Program-made: the position numbers and the translations under genes
NCBI RefSeq assembly: GCF_009857435.1
Contig: NZ_WWCK01000004.1
Coordinates: 620,001 to 684,000, forward strand
From: Duganella rivi
GTDB lineage: Bacteria; Pseudomonadota; Gammaproteobacteria; Burkholderiales; Burkholderiaceae_D
Direction: 5' to 3'
Length of the DNA: 64,000 nucleotides
In this document: positions 17,405 through 25,086 of the stretch, piece after piece
Numbering within the stretch: position 1 is the stretch's first letter
Layout of the letters: each line of letters opens with the position of its first letter
The notes under the pieces: model-generated
Database searches by the model: none
Told to the model about the DNA's origin: nothing
What the model saw: the letters and a program-made list of their open reading frames with translations, nothing else

Positions 17405-17719
17405 TTACTTAACGTGGATATCGTTTTTCACGCTGGTCACACCTTTGACGCCGCGGGCGATTTCACCGGCCTTGGCGATGTCTTGCGGCTGGGCCACGAA
17501 GCCGCTCAGCTGCACAGTGCCTTTGAAGGTTTCGACGTTGATCTCGGTCGATTTCAGGCTAGGTTCGTTGAAGATGCTGGCCTTTACTTTGGTGGTGATG
17601 ACGGAATCGTCGACATACTCGCCGGTGCCTTCCTTGTTGGAGGTCGATGCGCAGCCGGTCATGGCGCCCAGCAGCGAAACAGTGAACAGGGCAGTAGCGA
17701 TTTTATGTGCGATTTTCAT
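17405..17719 (-). CDS. BON-domain lipoprotein (OsmY-like)
   Basis: 104 residues. The lipoprotein signal peptide ends at MTGC (Cys about residue 23). One BON domain follows (DDSVITTKVKASIFNEPSLK, then VETFKGTVQLSGFVAQPQDI and GVTSVKNDIHVK). BON domains bind phospholipid surfaces, and OsmY-type proteins are induced by osmotic or envelope stress. GGAGAAT lies before the ATG on the minus strand. A regulatory palindrome at 17806-17819, with a TTAAAT hexamer 36 bp from its edge, fits an activator-dependent promoter for this gene. Confidence 0.87.
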   Translation of the reverse strand: MKIAHKIATALFTVSLLGAMTGCASTSNKEGTGEYVDDSVITTKVKASIFNEPSLKSTEINVETFKGTVQLSGFVAQPQDIAKAGEIARGVKGVTSVKNDIHVK

Positions 17720-17777
17720 GGCGATTCTCCTTGTATTTGACGATGGGGTTGGTCAGCCCCGAGAGGCCGATGTCGCC

Positions 17778-17819
17778 ATTTAACGCCTTATCCTGCAGCA
17801 CCTCTGTACGGTAGCGTAC
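17778..17819 (-). promoter_or_regulatory. Palindrome site A plus -10 for the BON gene
   Basis: GTACG-GTAG-CGTAC at 17806-17819 is a perfect 5-N4-5 inverted repeat. On the minus strand TTAAAT at 17783-17778 starts 36 bp from the site edge, giving a predicted start near 17771 and a site centre at -41.5. The -10 match is moderate (4 of 6). Confidence 0.6.
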
Positions 17820-17843
17820 AAAAATCAACACGACGGATACATG

Positions 17844-17885
17844 GTGCGTAAGCGCACAGACCCGGCCACACGCGCTGCCGATACT
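17844..17885 (+). promoter_or_regulatory. Palindrome site B plus -10 for the glycine-zipper gene
   Basis: GTGCG-TAAG-CGCAC at 17844-17857 is a perfect 5-N4-5 inverted repeat, a variant of site A. GATACT at 17880-17885 starts exactly 36 bp from the site start. The predicted transcript start is 17892, putting the site centre at -41.5 and leaving a 21-nt leader with ribosome-binding site before 17913. Confidence 0.65.
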
Positions 17886-17912
17886 GGACTCACACTTTTC
17901 CGGGAGGACAAT

Positions 17913-18356
17913 ATGAAACGCTCAACTACGTTTGCCGCCGCCATCCTGGCCGGCGTGGCTGTATTGAGCGGCTGCGCCAGCAACAGCCAGCAGCCGCAAC
18001 AGATCGGCTATATCAGCAATGACTCTTCGACTTACGGCACTATCGATTCGATTCAAGTAATGCAGCCGCGCGGCAGCTCGGGCGCCGGCGCCATCACCGG
18101 CGGTCTGATCGGCGGTCTGCTGGGTAACCAGGTTGGCTCCGGCGGCGGCCGCACTGCTGCTACCGTGGCCGGCGCAGTCGGCGGCGCGGTGGTCGGCAAC
18201 AACGTCGAGAACAACCGCAACGCCGGCAAGCAGGAATTCCAGATCAGCGTGCGCATGGACAACGGCGACTACCGCATCGTGCAGCAGGACAGCGTCTATG
18301 ACCTGCGCGTCGGCAACCGCGTGCGCCTGATCGACGGCCGCCTGTATCGCTACTAA
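17913..18356 (+). CDS. Glycine-zipper 2TM lipoprotein (SlyB/Pcp-like)
   Basis: 147 residues from the ATG at 17913, behind CGGGAGGA. The lipobox is LSGC (about residue 20). The centre has the glycine-zipper pair GAITGGLIGGLLGNQVGSGG and TVAGAVGGAVVGNNVENN. The C-terminal beta-rich part, QISVRMDNGDYRIVQQ to RVRLIDGRLYRY, matches SlyB/Pcp outer-membrane lipoproteins that stabilise the envelope under stress. A close relative is encoded at 25189-25794. It is the first gene of a likely transcript with the two small genes behind it, controlled from site B. Confidence 0.88.
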   Translation: MKRSTTFAAAILAGVAVLSGCASNSQQPQQIGYISNDSSTYGTIDSIQVMQPRGSSGAGAITGGLIGGLLGNQVGSGGGRTAATVAGAVGGAVVGNNVENNRNAGKQEFQISVRMDNGDYRIVQQDSVYDLRVGNRVRLIDGRLYRY

Positions 18357-18383
18357 ATCAACTAAGCAAACAAGGAGAACCCC

Positions 18384-18536
18384 ATGGGCACCATCATCCT
18401 GATTATCCTCGTGCTGGCCTTGATCGGCGCGTTGCCAACCTGGCCGCACAGCCGCGACTGGGGCTACGCGCCTAGCGGCATTACCGGCCTGATCGTGGTT
18501 ATACTGCTGATTATGCTGCTCACGGGCAGGCTATAA
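18384..18536 (+). CDS. Small DUF3309-type membrane protein
   Basis: 50 residues, behind AAGGAGA at 8 bp. It starts MGTIILIILVLALIGALPTW, has a polar hinge PHSRDWGYAPSG, then GLIVVILLIMLLTGRL: two short membrane segments joined by a conserved Trp/Tyr/Pro/Ser turn. This is the DUF3309 pattern (GTILLIILILLLLGALPTWP and WGYGPSGGLGLVL in relatives). It is too short for most ORF callers. It lies 27 bp after the glycine-zipper gene. The function is unknown, but family members cluster with envelope-stress genes. Confidence 0.85.
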   Translation: MGTIILIILVLALIGALPTWPHSRDWGYAPSGITGLIVVILLIMLLTGRL

Positions 18537-18551
18537 ATTCGGGAGAACATC

Positions 18552-18878
18552 ATGATTCGTCACATCATCACCGGCGTGACGATGGCGTGCGCGGCGCTGG
18601 CCGCTGCGCACGCGCAGGACACCACGCCACCGCAAAACGTCACCCTGCAAAAGCAGGAAATCGCCAGGGGCGAGCCGGCCCGCTGGAGCAAGCCGGACAG
18701 CACCAAGGCCGAACAAGAACGCACGCTGCGCAAGGAAATCGGCGCAGCCTTGGCGGAAGCCAAGCAAGCCTGCCAAAAAGGCCCAGCCGCCGAGCGCAGC
18801 ACCTGCCTCAAAGAAGCCCAAGCCACCTACCAGAGCGACCTGGCCAACATGCCGCAACTACTGGCGAAAGCCCGCTAA
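18552..18878 (+). CDS. Hypothetical periplasmic protein
   Basis: 108 residues, behind CGGGAGAA. A signal peptide (IRHIITGVTMACAALAAAHA) is followed by a short, charged, mostly helical protein with two cysteines (AKQACQKGPAAERSTCLKEA) spaced as a likely disulfide. It belongs to the small family of PsiF-like periplasmic repeats by pattern only. It lies 15 bp after the DUF3309 gene and just before a strong terminator, so it is probably the last gene of the site B transcript. Confidence 0.72.
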   Translation: MIRHIITGVTMACAALAAAHAQDTTPPQNVTLQKQEIARGEPARWSKPDSTKAEQERTLRKEIGAALAEAKQACQKGPAAERSTCLKEAQATYQSDLANMPQLLAKAR

Positions 18879-18883
18879 AGAAA

Positions 18884-18905
18884 AAAGGCCGCTTATGCGG
18901 CCTTT
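18884..18905. terminator. Bidirectional intrinsic terminator
   Basis: AAAGGCCGC at 18884-18892 pairs with GCGGCCTTT at 18897-18905 around a TTAT loop, preceded by an A-run. It separates the convergent ends of the periplasmic protein gene (stop 18878) and the membrane protein gene (stop 18907), and can end both. Confidence 0.85.
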
Positions 18906-18906
18906 G

Positions 18907-19278
18907 TTACTCTGCGGGTGGGCGCTTGTGGCGCATTAGCCAGGCTATCCCGGCGCCGGCCACCACGGCCAGCGCGATGGCAGGCTTGACCAGCCGCTTG
19001 CGGGCAATGAAGGAGCCGATGGTCAGCGCGTACGGCATCAGCGACTTCAAGGATTTGAAATTGAAGCCGCCAGCGCCGCCCGGTTGCAGCAGCCCGCCCA
19101 GCCTTGCTTGCGCCAGGCCCACTGCATGCTCGACCGCGCCATGCATCAGCGCATCCGGTTGCAGGGCTTGGCCCACCAAGGCTTTCGAATGCACCACCTT
19201 GATGCGGTACAGCTCGCCCTCGCGGATGATTCTTTGCTTCTCGGCCGCCAGTGCGGCCGCGTCTTCTTGCTTGCTCAT
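18907..19278 (-). CDS. Hypothetical protein with C-terminal membrane segment
   Basis: 123 residues. The N-terminal half is charged and helical (AALAAEKQRIIREGELYRIK), the middle contains a Gly-rich stretch, and one membrane helix near the C terminus (AIALAVVAGAGIAWLM) is followed by a basic tail. It follows YqjE-like and YqjD-like genes on the same strand at 9-bp spacing, and the same third position in such operons is occupied by YqjK-like proteins in other bacteria. I treat it as a possible YqjK counterpart by position, not by sequence. Confidence 0.7.
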   Translation of the reverse strand: MSKQEDAAALAAEKQRIIREGELYRIKVVHSKALVGQALQPDALMHGAVEHAVGLAQARLGGLLQPGGAGGFNFKSLKSLMPYALTIGSFIARKRLVKPAIALAVVAGAGIAWLMRHKRPPAE

Positions 19279-19287
19279 GGTCGCTCC

Positions 19288-19671
19288 TTACAACAGCATG
19301 TCGCGGTCGGATTTGAGTTCTGCCATGGTCGCCGGCAAGGACAGCTTACCGCTGCGCAGCACCGCGCGCGCGTACAAGATCAGCCCGATAGCGATCAGCA
19401 AGAACACCCCGGTGATAATCGGCAGGATCACCCAGCCGATTGCCGCCCACGCCAGGTAGACGATGGTGACCGAAGCATAGATCAGCGCAAAACCACCCAG
19501 CACCACAGCCAGCGCAAATACCAGCGCAAGCTTCAGCAGGTGGTCGCGCACCTCCGCCAGCTCAACCGCTGCAAGTTCCAGCCGATTGAGCAACAGGCCG
19601 ATCGCGTTGCGGGCCAACAGGCCCACCGACGCGATCAGGCCCGGGGGGCGATTGCCTTCCTCATGCGCCAC
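19288..19671 (-). CDS. YqjE/holin-X family membrane protein
   Basis: 127 residues. An amphipathic N-terminal region (LLARNAIGLLLNRLELAAVELAE) precedes two membrane helices (LALVFALAVVLGGFALIYAS and WVILPIITGVFLLIAIGLIL). This is the YqjE pattern, labelled phage holin superfamily III in databases. In this setting it is a chromosomal stress protein, not part of a prophage. The gene lies 6 bp after the DUF883 gene and 9 bp before the next, one operon. Confidence 0.85.
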   Translation of the reverse strand: MAHEEGNRPPGLIASVGLLARNAIGLLLNRLELAAVELAEVRDHLLKLALVFALAVVLGGFALIYASVTIVYLAWAAIGWVILPIITGVFLLIAIGLILYARAVLRSGKLSLPATMAELKSDRDMLL

Positions 19672-19677
19672 GATGAA

Positions 19678-19980
19678 TTACTTGCGGCCGATGATGACGC
19701 CGATCAGCAGGCCAACGCCCGCTGCCACGGCGATCGAACGCCATGGGTTTTCCTTGACGTACTCGTCGGCTTGCTTGGCGGCTTCCTTGGTCGCCGCGAC
19801 TGCGCTCACCTGCGCTTCGTGGGCCTTGGCCAGTGCCGTGTCCAGCGCGCGCATGCCGCGGCCGCGCAGTTCGTCGGCTTTTTCACCGGTCAGCGCGGTG
19901 GCTGCGGTGAACAATGCTTGCGCATCTTTAACCAGAGTTTTCACGTCGTTATTCACGGTACTGATGTTTTGTTCCAGCAT
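19678..19980 (-). CDS. DUF883 (YqjD/ElaB) ribosome- and membrane-associated protein
   Basis: 100 residues from the ATG at 19980, with AGGAG upstream on the minus strand. It has a long N-terminal helix of ElaB type (DVKTLVKDAQALFTAATALT) and a C-terminal DEYVKENPWRSIAVAAGVG with a single membrane helix ending in GRK. E. coli YqjD and ElaB tether inactive ribosomes to the inner membrane in stationary phase. It is followed by the YqjE-like gene at 6 bp. The 61-bp gap before it could hold an extra promoter, but none is obvious. Confidence 0.9.
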   Translation of the reverse strand: MLEQNISTVNNDVKTLVKDAQALFTAATALTGEKADELRGRGMRALDTALAKAHEAQVSAVAATKEAAKQADEYVKENPWRSIAVAAGVGLLIGVIIGRK

Positions 19981-20041
19981 GATGAAGCTCCTGTTGTGGT
20001 TGTTGATGTGAAAACTGTACAGCAAATATTGCCAAATTGCC

Positions 20042-20587
20042 TTAACCGTGCGCGTCAAGCAGATCACGCATATCGTCCGCGTGTTCTTCTTCCACTGCCA
20101 TGATCTTGATCAAAAGTTGGCGCGAGGTCGGGTCACTTTCGCCGATTTGGGCGATCATTTGCCGATACGACTCGATGGCCACCCGCTCCGCGATCAAATT
20201 GGCGCGAACCATCGATTGTACGTCTTCTGACGCATCATACTCGGCATGGCTGCGTGCGAGCAATGTTGCCGGATTGAAATCAGGATCGCCGTTCAGCTGG
20301 ACGATGCGCTCGGCCAGCCAATCGGCGTGCTCCTGCTCCTCCTGCGCGTGCTCGAGGAATTCGGCCTTGATGCCGGCATTCTCGCGCCCGCTCACCGTGT
20401 AGTAATGCCGCTTGTAGCGCATGACGCACACCAGTTCGGTGGCCAGCGCATCGTTGAGCATCTTGATGACCGCCACGCGGTCACCTTGATAGCCAGCCGT
20501 GACCGGGCCGTCTTCCAGGTTGCGGGCGGCCGCGCGGATGGCTTCAACGTCGATGCCTGCCGGATGGGATATGTTAGATTCAGCCAT
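20042..20587 (-). CDS. Ferritin-like (bacterioferritin-type) protein
   Basis: 181 residues from the ATG at 20587, with AAGGAG 7 bp upstream. It is a four-helix ferritin fold with di-iron ligands visible as paired Glu/ExxH motifs: ALATELVCVMRYKRHY, FLEHAQEEQEHADWLAER, LIAERVAIESYRQMI and IMAVEEEHADDMRDLL. It resembles bacterioferritin or a Dps-like demethylase/DUF892-type stress ferritin. The haem-binding Met of Bfr is not clearly placed. It could store iron or detoxify peroxide. It sits between the OmpA-like and YqjD-like genes of the site C operon. Confidence 0.82.
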   Translation of the reverse strand: MAESNISHPAGIDVEAIRAAARNLEDGPVTAGYQGDRVAVIKMLNDALATELVCVMRYKRHYYTVSGRENAGIKAEFLEHAQEEQEHADWLAERIVQLNGDPDFNPATLLARSHAEYDASEDVQSMVRANLIAERVAIESYRQMIAQIGESDPTSRQLLIKIMAVEEEHADDMRDLLDAHG

Positions 20588-20610
20588 GGGGCACTCCTTC
20601 AAAGGTAAGA

Positions 20611-21525
20611 TTAACGGCGGTTGGCAATCGGTGCGCCATTTTGCGACAGCACAATTTCAACGCGACGGTTCAACTGGCGGCTGCCGGCGTCGGCATTGCT
20701 GGCCACTGGATAGGCCTCGCCATAGCCACGGGTGGCGATCTTGGCAGCCGGGACGCCCAGGCCGGTCAGCGCGGCGCGCACCGATTCGGCGCGGCGTTGC
20801 GACAGTTCCAGGTTGTGCGAAGACGTGCCGGTGCTATCAGTAAAACCTTCAACCAGCACCACGCTTTGCGGCTCCTGCATCAGCACATCAGCGACTTTCT
20901 GTGCAGTGCGCATACCTTCGGCGCTCAGTTCAGCGCGATCAACGTTAAACAGCACGTCGCTCAAGGTGATCACGATGCCGCGCTCGGTCTGCTTGGCTTG
21001 CAGATCGGCCAGTTGCTGCTGCAAGGCTGCATTGCGGGCGGCTTCATCGCGTGCGGCATTGCCAGCGGCATCTGCCTGGGCGCGGGCCGCATCGGCATCA
21101 GCCTTGGCTTGCTCAGCTTGCGACTTGGCTTGCATGGCCTGCGATTTTGCGCGGTCTGCTTCAGCGGTGCGCGCCTGCAAGCGAATTTCGTCGCGCTGGC
21201 GGGCCGCGTTGGCAACCTCGGATTCGGCCTGCTTGGCGCGCGCTGCTTCCTGCGCGGTGGCGATCTTCTGCTTGGCGATGTAGGCCAGCTTATCGATCTC
21301 GTTCAAGCTTTCCTTTTTGGCGGCGGCCGCATTAGCACGATCCATCGCATCGGACGCGGCTTTGAATTCCAGTGGCGCATTCGCTGCCACCGACGGATTA
21401 TTTTGCGCCGCGACGAAATCGCCGCGTGCTTGATCAAGCTGGCTGGTGGTGGTCGGCGTGGTGCTGCATGCAGCAAACATCACCGACATGGCAAAGGCAG
21501 TCGGCAGCAGGATGAGTTTTTTCAT
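20611..21525 (-). CDS. Lipoprotein with DUF4398 and OmpA peptidoglycan-binding domain
   Basis: 304 residues. The lipoprotein signal ends at FAAC (Cys about residue 20). Residues 25-90 are a DUF4398-like helical region (ARGDFVAAQNNPSVAANAPL), followed by a long Ala/Gln/Lys coiled coil. From about 185 comes an OmpA domain: IVITLSDVLFNVDRAELS, VEGFTDSTGTSSHNLELS, RRAESVRAALTGLGV, RQLNRRVEIVL. It would bridge the outer membrane and the cell wall. The upstream neighbour (17 bp) is a stand-alone DUF4398 lipoprotein, suggesting that the two proteins interact. Confidence 0.88.
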   Translation of the reverse strand: MKKLILLPTAFAMSVMFAACSTTPTTTSQLDQARGDFVAAQNNPSVAANAPLEFKAASDAMDRANAAAAKKESLNEIDKLAYIAKQKIATAQEAARAKQAESEVANAARQRDEIRLQARTAEADRAKSQAMQAKSQAEQAKADADAARAQADAAGNAARDEAARNAALQQQLADLQAKQTERGIVITLSDVLFNVDRAELSAEGMRTAQKVADVLMQEPQSVVLVEGFTDSTGTSSHNLELSQRRAESVRAALTGLGVPAAKIATRGYGEAYPVASNADAGSRQLNRRVEIVLSQNGAPIANRR

Positions 21526-21542
21526 GATGGTCTCCGTTCGAT

Positions 21543-21920
21543 TTATTGTTGGCTAGTAGCGTTAGCGCGTTGCAGTTCCTCGCGCAGCAGGCGGATATTT
21601 TGTTGCAGCTCATCGGCAGCCATGGTGGCCTTGCTCGAGTTGGCCTTGCTCTGCGCCAGTTGCGCATCGGCCGAAGCCTGGATGGCCAAGTCCTGCGCCG
21701 CCTTGTAATCCTTGGCGGCCAGCGCTTGATTGGCGCGCATCAGTTTTTCACGCGCCGATTGCATCTCGGCCGGCGCAAGGTCAGCAGCACCAGCGCTGGT
21801 GGCAGCGGCCACCGCTTCGCGCGAGACCGCCACATCGGCAGTCGCAGGCGTCTTATCGCTGGCGCAAGCACTCAGGCCCAGCACCAGCACGACGGCACCC
21901 AGCATTTTTAATTGGTCCAT
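21543..21920 (-). CDS. DUF4398 lipoprotein
   Basis: 125 residues from the ATG at 21920, with AAGGAG 7 bp upstream. Earlier in-frame starts run through the regulatory region and are rejected. Lipobox LSAC (about residue 19). The mature part is a helical hairpin with the DUF4398 signature (AREKLMRANQALAAKDYKAA, then QDLAIQASADAQLAQSKA). It is the first gene of a minus-strand operon running to 18907 (DUF4398, OmpA, ferritin, YqjD, YqjE, membrane protein). Site C with a TATAAC -10 lies directly upstream. Confidence 0.85.
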   Translation of the reverse strand: MDQLKMLGAVVLVLGLSACASDKTPATADVAVSREAVAAATSAGAADLAPAEMQSAREKLMRANQALAAKDYKAAQDLAIQASADAQLAQSKANSSKATMAADELQQNIRLLREELQRANATSQQ

Positions 21921-21954
21921 TATTTTTCTCCTTGAGGTGAGTGGGACGATTACA

Positions 21955-21996
21955 GTTATAGGCTCAGGTTCAATTGCCATCAGTACGGTGACGCAC
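21955..21996 (-). promoter_or_regulatory. Palindrome site C plus -10 for the DUF4398 operon
   Basis: GTACG-GTGA-CGCAC at 21983-21996 is an imperfect 5-N4-5 repeat (one position, A/C, breaks the symmetry). On the minus strand TATAAC at 21960-21955 (5 of 6 to consensus) begins exactly 36 bp from the site edge. The predicted transcript start is near 21948. On the plus strand no -10 is found at the same distance, so the site most likely serves the minus-strand operon. Confidence 0.7.
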
Positions 21997-22044
21997 AAAA
22001 ACGGAATGTGTAAAATGATGCAACTAGAAGAATCAAGGTCCGTT

Positions 22045-24015
22045 ATGCCCTCGCCCGTCCTCCGCCGCCGCCGAATTGCCATTGCCGCCGCCAGCCTTGC
22101 GCTAGGCGTGCCGGTGGCCGCCGTGGTTGTCCTCGGCAATGTCGACTGGAATCAGGCGCGGCCGTGGCTCAACGACAAGATCAGCGCGGCCATCGACCGG
22201 CCGTTCGAGATCCGCGGCGCCGTGTCGCTGGCATGGCGCCAGCAAGGCCGCTGGCTACCGCTGCCGCACCTGGTGGCGCGCGATGTCCACGTTGGCAATC
22301 CGCGCGGCATGCAAGCGCCCAGCGAAATGGTCAGCGTGAGCCAGTTCGCGTTTGCCATCGACCTGCTGCCGCTGCTGCGCCAGCGTATCGAGATTCCCGA
22401 GCTGCGCTTTGACAATCCCGCCCTGCTGCTGCAACGCGACGCCGATGGCAAGAACAATTGGACCTTCAAGCGCGACGACCAGCCTTCCGCATGGAAGCTG
22501 GAGGTCAACCGCGTGGTGTTCTCCAAAGGCACGGTGCGCTACATCGACGCCATGACGCACGTCGACGCCAGCGCCGATATCGACACCATCAGCGATCCGC
22601 GCTACGGCGTCGCGTGGCAGCTGCACGGCAAATGGAATAACCGCGATGTGAGCGGCAGCGGCAAGGCCGGCGCGGTACTGTCCTTGCAGCAGCAAAGCAC
22701 GCCCTTCCCGCTCGCGGCCCATCTCAACATCGGCGGCACCAATATCAGCTTTGAAGGCACGCTGACCAAGCCGGCCTCGCTGGCGGCCATCGACATGCGG
22801 CTCAAGCTGTCCGCTCCCAGCATGGCGCGCCTGTACGCGCTGACCGGCGTGCTGCTGCCGGAAACACCGCCATTCGTCACCGAAGGCCACCTCACCGGCA
22901 ACCTCGGCGCCAACGCCAGCCACTGGATTTACGACCAGTTCACCGGCAAGGTCGGCCAGAGCGATATCGGCGGCAAGCTCGATTTCAAGACCGGCGAACC
23001 GCGCCCGCTATTGAGCGGCACGGTGCAGTCCAAGCTGTTGCAAGTATCCGACCTCGGCCCGCTGATCGGCGCCGACTCCAACGCCAGCAAGGAAGCGCGC
23101 GGCGCCGATGCCGTCCAGCCGGGCAACAGAGTGCTGCCAGTCGAAACCTTCCGCACCGAGCGCTGGACGGCCATTGATGCCGACGTCAACTTCAAAGCTG
23201 CGCGCATCACCCGCAACAAGGATTTGCCGATTCAAAATCTGGAGACGCAAATCCACATGAAGGATGGCGTACTGGCGTTGAAACCGCTGAACTTCGACAT
23301 CGCCGGCGGCCGCTTCACCTCCACCGTCATGCTCGATGGCAGCGGCAAGGTCAATCCCAACGCCATCCGCGCCGAATTGAAAGCCGGCGCGCGCCATCTG
23401 CAACTCAAGCAGCTATTCCCCGGCATCGACGGCATGCAGGCCACGGTCGGCGAAGTCAATGCCGACGTGGCGCTGACCGCCGCCGGTAATTCGGTGGCCG
23501 GCCTGCTCGGCGCCTCCAACGGCGAGTTGAAAGGCGTGGTCAACGAAGGCAGCGTCAGCAAGCTGCTGCTGGAAGCCATGGGCCTCAATATCGGCAGCGT
23601 GGTGCTGACCAAGATGGTCGGCGACAAGCAGGTCAAGCTCAATTGCATGGTGACCGATTTTGCCGTCACCAACGGCTTGATGAAATCGCGCCTGTTCGTG
23701 GTCGATACGTCCGAGGCGCGCATCGATATCGGCGGCACCGTCAACCTCGGCAACGAGAAGCTCGATCTGACCCTGAAGCCCGACGCCAAGAGCATGCGCG
23801 TGATTTCGCTGCGCGCGCCGATCTACGTGCGCGGCACGTTCAAAGAACCGGATATCAGTGTCGACAAAGGCACGCTGGCCTTGCGCGCCGGCGGCGCCTT
23901 GGCACTGGCGGTGGTGGCGCCGGTGGCGGCCATCGTGCCGCTGGTCAGCGCCGGCCCGGGCGAGACGGCCGGCTGCCAGTCTTTGATGGCGCAGGCGGGC
24001 GCGGTGAAACGCTGA
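22045..24015 (+). CDS. AsmA-family protein
   Basis: 656 residues from the ATG at 22045. Earlier in-frame starts lie in the regulatory region, and a weaker alternative is at 22015. One N-terminal membrane helix (RIAIAAASLALGVPVAAVVV) anchors a large periplasmic part with the AsmA signature (RPFEIRGAVSLAW, PHLVARDVHVGNP, QFAFAIDLLPLLRQRIEIPE) and the C-terminal LNCMVTDFAVTNGLMKSRLF and FKEPDISVDKG segments. AsmA-like proteins are beta-groove bridges implicated in moving phospholipid between membranes. It is divergent from the DUF4398 operon across 124 bp. Confidence 0.88.
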   Translation: MPSPVLRRRRIAIAAASLALGVPVAAVVVLGNVDWNQARPWLNDKISAAIDRPFEIRGAVSLAWRQQGRWLPLPHLVARDVHVGNPRGMQAPSEMVSVSQFAFAIDLLPLLRQRIEIPELRFDNPALLLQRDADGKNNWTFKRDDQPSAWKLEVNRVVFSKGTVRYIDAMTHVDASADIDTISDPRYGVAWQLHGKWNNRDVSGSGKAGAVLSLQQQSTPFPLAAHLNIGGTNISFEGTLTKPASLAAIDMRLKLSAPSMARLYALTGVLLPETPPFVTEGHLTGNLGANASHWIYDQFTGKVGQSDIGGKLDFKTGEPRPLLSGTVQSKLLQVSDLGPLIGADSNASKEARGADAVQPGNRVLPVETFRTERWTAIDADVNFKAARITRNKDLPIQNLETQIHMKDGVLALKPLNFDIAGGRFTSTVMLDGSGKVNPNAIRAELKAGARHLQLKQLFPGIDGMQATVGEVNADVALTAAGNSVAGLLGASNGELKGVVNEGSVSKLLLEAMGLNIGSVVLTKMVGDKQVKLNCMVTDFAVTNGLMKSRLFVVDTSEARIDIGGTVNLGNEKLDLTLKPDAKSMRVISLRAPIYVRGTFKEPDISVDKGTLALRAGGALALAVVAPVAAIVPLVSAGPGETAGCQSLMAQAGAVKR

Positions 24016-24096
24016 TCCCTGCTCAGAGTGCGATGGCGAACGGAAGCAGGCGGCGCGCGTGCTTATCCTGACACCACCTACAACAAGGAGATCACC

Positions 24097-24312
24097 ATGA
24101 ACAAGATCAAGCTTATTGCAGCAAGCCTCGCCGTGCTGGCGGCGGCAACTGGTTGCGCCAATATGTCGGCGCAGGATAAAAATACCGCGATTGGCGCGGG
24201 CGTCGGCGCAGTGGCCGGCTCAGTACTGACCGGCGGTAGCTCGGTCGGCACCGTGGGCGGCGCAGCGGTCGGCGGCGTGATCGGTAACCAAGTGCAGAAG
24301 CCACCGCGTTAA
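24097..24312 (+). CDS. Glycine-zipper lipoprotein (OsmB-like)
   Basis: 71 residues from the ATG at 24097, behind CAAGGAGATC. Upstream in-frame starts give a nonsensical basic tail. Lipobox ATGC (about residue 20). The mature peptide is one glycine-zipper pair (TAIGAGVGAVAGSVLTGGSS, then VGGAAVGGVIGNQV), the layout of osmotically inducible OsmB. It follows the AsmA gene by 81 bp and ends at a strong terminator. No palindrome site is found in front of it, so it may ride on AsmA transcription. Confidence 0.85.
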   Translation: MNKIKLIAASLAVLAAATGCANMSAQDKNTAIGAGVGAVAGSVLTGGSSVGTVGGAAVGGVIGNQVQKPPR

Positions 24313-24332
24313 TCGATCTTCGCTCCAGGAAC

Positions 24333-24360
24333 AACGGGCCTCGGTTCACCGAGGCCCGTT
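24333..24360. terminator. Bidirectional intrinsic terminator
   Basis: AACGGGCCTCGG at 24333-24344 pairs perfectly with 24349-24360 around TTCA, followed by TTATTTTT on the plus strand. It ends the OsmB-like gene. The last arm directly abuts the stop of the convergent Crp/Fnr-type gene at 24361, so it may end that transcript too. Confidence 0.88.
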
Positions 24361-25080
24361 TTATTTTTCCTTGAACAGATCGTAGCAGTGGCAAGAGACG
24401 GCTTCCAGGCCGACCGAGTCGAGGATCTCGATATTGCCGCGGCTGTAGGTAATCAGCTTTTGCTGCAGCAAGGCGCTGGCCGCCTTGGTCACGCCGACGC
24501 GGCGCACGCCCAGCGCATGCGCGAGAAACTCGTGGGTGAGATGGAATTTATCCGACTGCAGGCGATCCCGCGTAATCAGCAGCGAGCGCGCCAGCCGTGC
24601 CTCCAGCACGTGGAAGCGGCTGCACACGGCAATTTGGATCGCCTGCGTCAGCAAGGCATCCGTGTAGCGGTGCAGCAGATGCTGCAACGATTCCATGCGA
24701 TAAAACTCGGTCACGAAATCCTCGACCGCCATCCGGTACACGCGGCCAGAACGCTGCACCACCGCCCGCACCTGCGACAGCGGATTGCCCAGCACCACCG
24801 AGGCGCCCAGCATGCCCTCGCGGCCCAGCGAGCCGACTTCCAGCGTCATGCGGCCCTCGGCCACGCCGAGCAGCGAAATCAAACAGTCGATGGGAAAATA
24901 AACATGCCGCAGTTCCTGTCCCGGTTCCGACAGCAACTGGCCGTTCTCCACCCGCACCGTCTCACATTTCTGCGCCAACTGCAGCTGATCGTCGTCCGGC
25001 AAGCTGGCCAGCAGGCGATTGTTCGCCAGCCGCAGGGGCGCGCGATCTTCGTCGATGGAGGTTGAGGTCGTGGTGTGCAT
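24361..25080 (-). CDS. Crp/Fnr-family transcriptional regulator
   Basis: 239 residues from the ATG at 25080. Residues about 25-145 form the cyclic-nucleotide-binding-like sensor fold (LPDDDQLQLAQKCETVRVEN, VYFPIDCLISLLGVAEGRMT, LGREGMLGASVVLG). A long dimer helix follows, then the HTH (FLAHALGVRRVGVTKAASAL), with RRVGVTK as recognition helix. There are no Fnr-type cysteine clusters and the cAMP-contacting Arg-Ser pair is not evident, so the ligand is unknown. No ribosome-binding site precedes the start, but TATTCT ends 6 nt before it, fitting a leaderless mRNA. It is the best candidate to bind the GTRCG-N4-CGYAC sites nearby, including site D in front of itself. Confidence 0.87.
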   Translation of the reverse strand: MHTTTSTSIDEDRAPLRLANNRLLASLPDDDQLQLAQKCETVRVENGQLLSEPGQELRHVYFPIDCLISLLGVAEGRMTLEVGSLGREGMLGASVVLGNPLSQVRAVVQRSGRVYRMAVEDFVTEFYRMESLQHLLHRYTDALLTQAIQIAVCSRFHVLEARLARSLLITRDRLQSDKFHLTHEFLAHALGVRRVGVTKAASALLQQKLITYSRGNIEILDSVGLEAVSCHCYDLFKEK

Positions 25081-25086
25081 GCTCGC

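Noticed and set aside
19288..19671. A prophage, because of the holin-family label
   Set aside because: The gene is a YqjE-type stress protein in a YqjD operon. No other phage genes are nearby.
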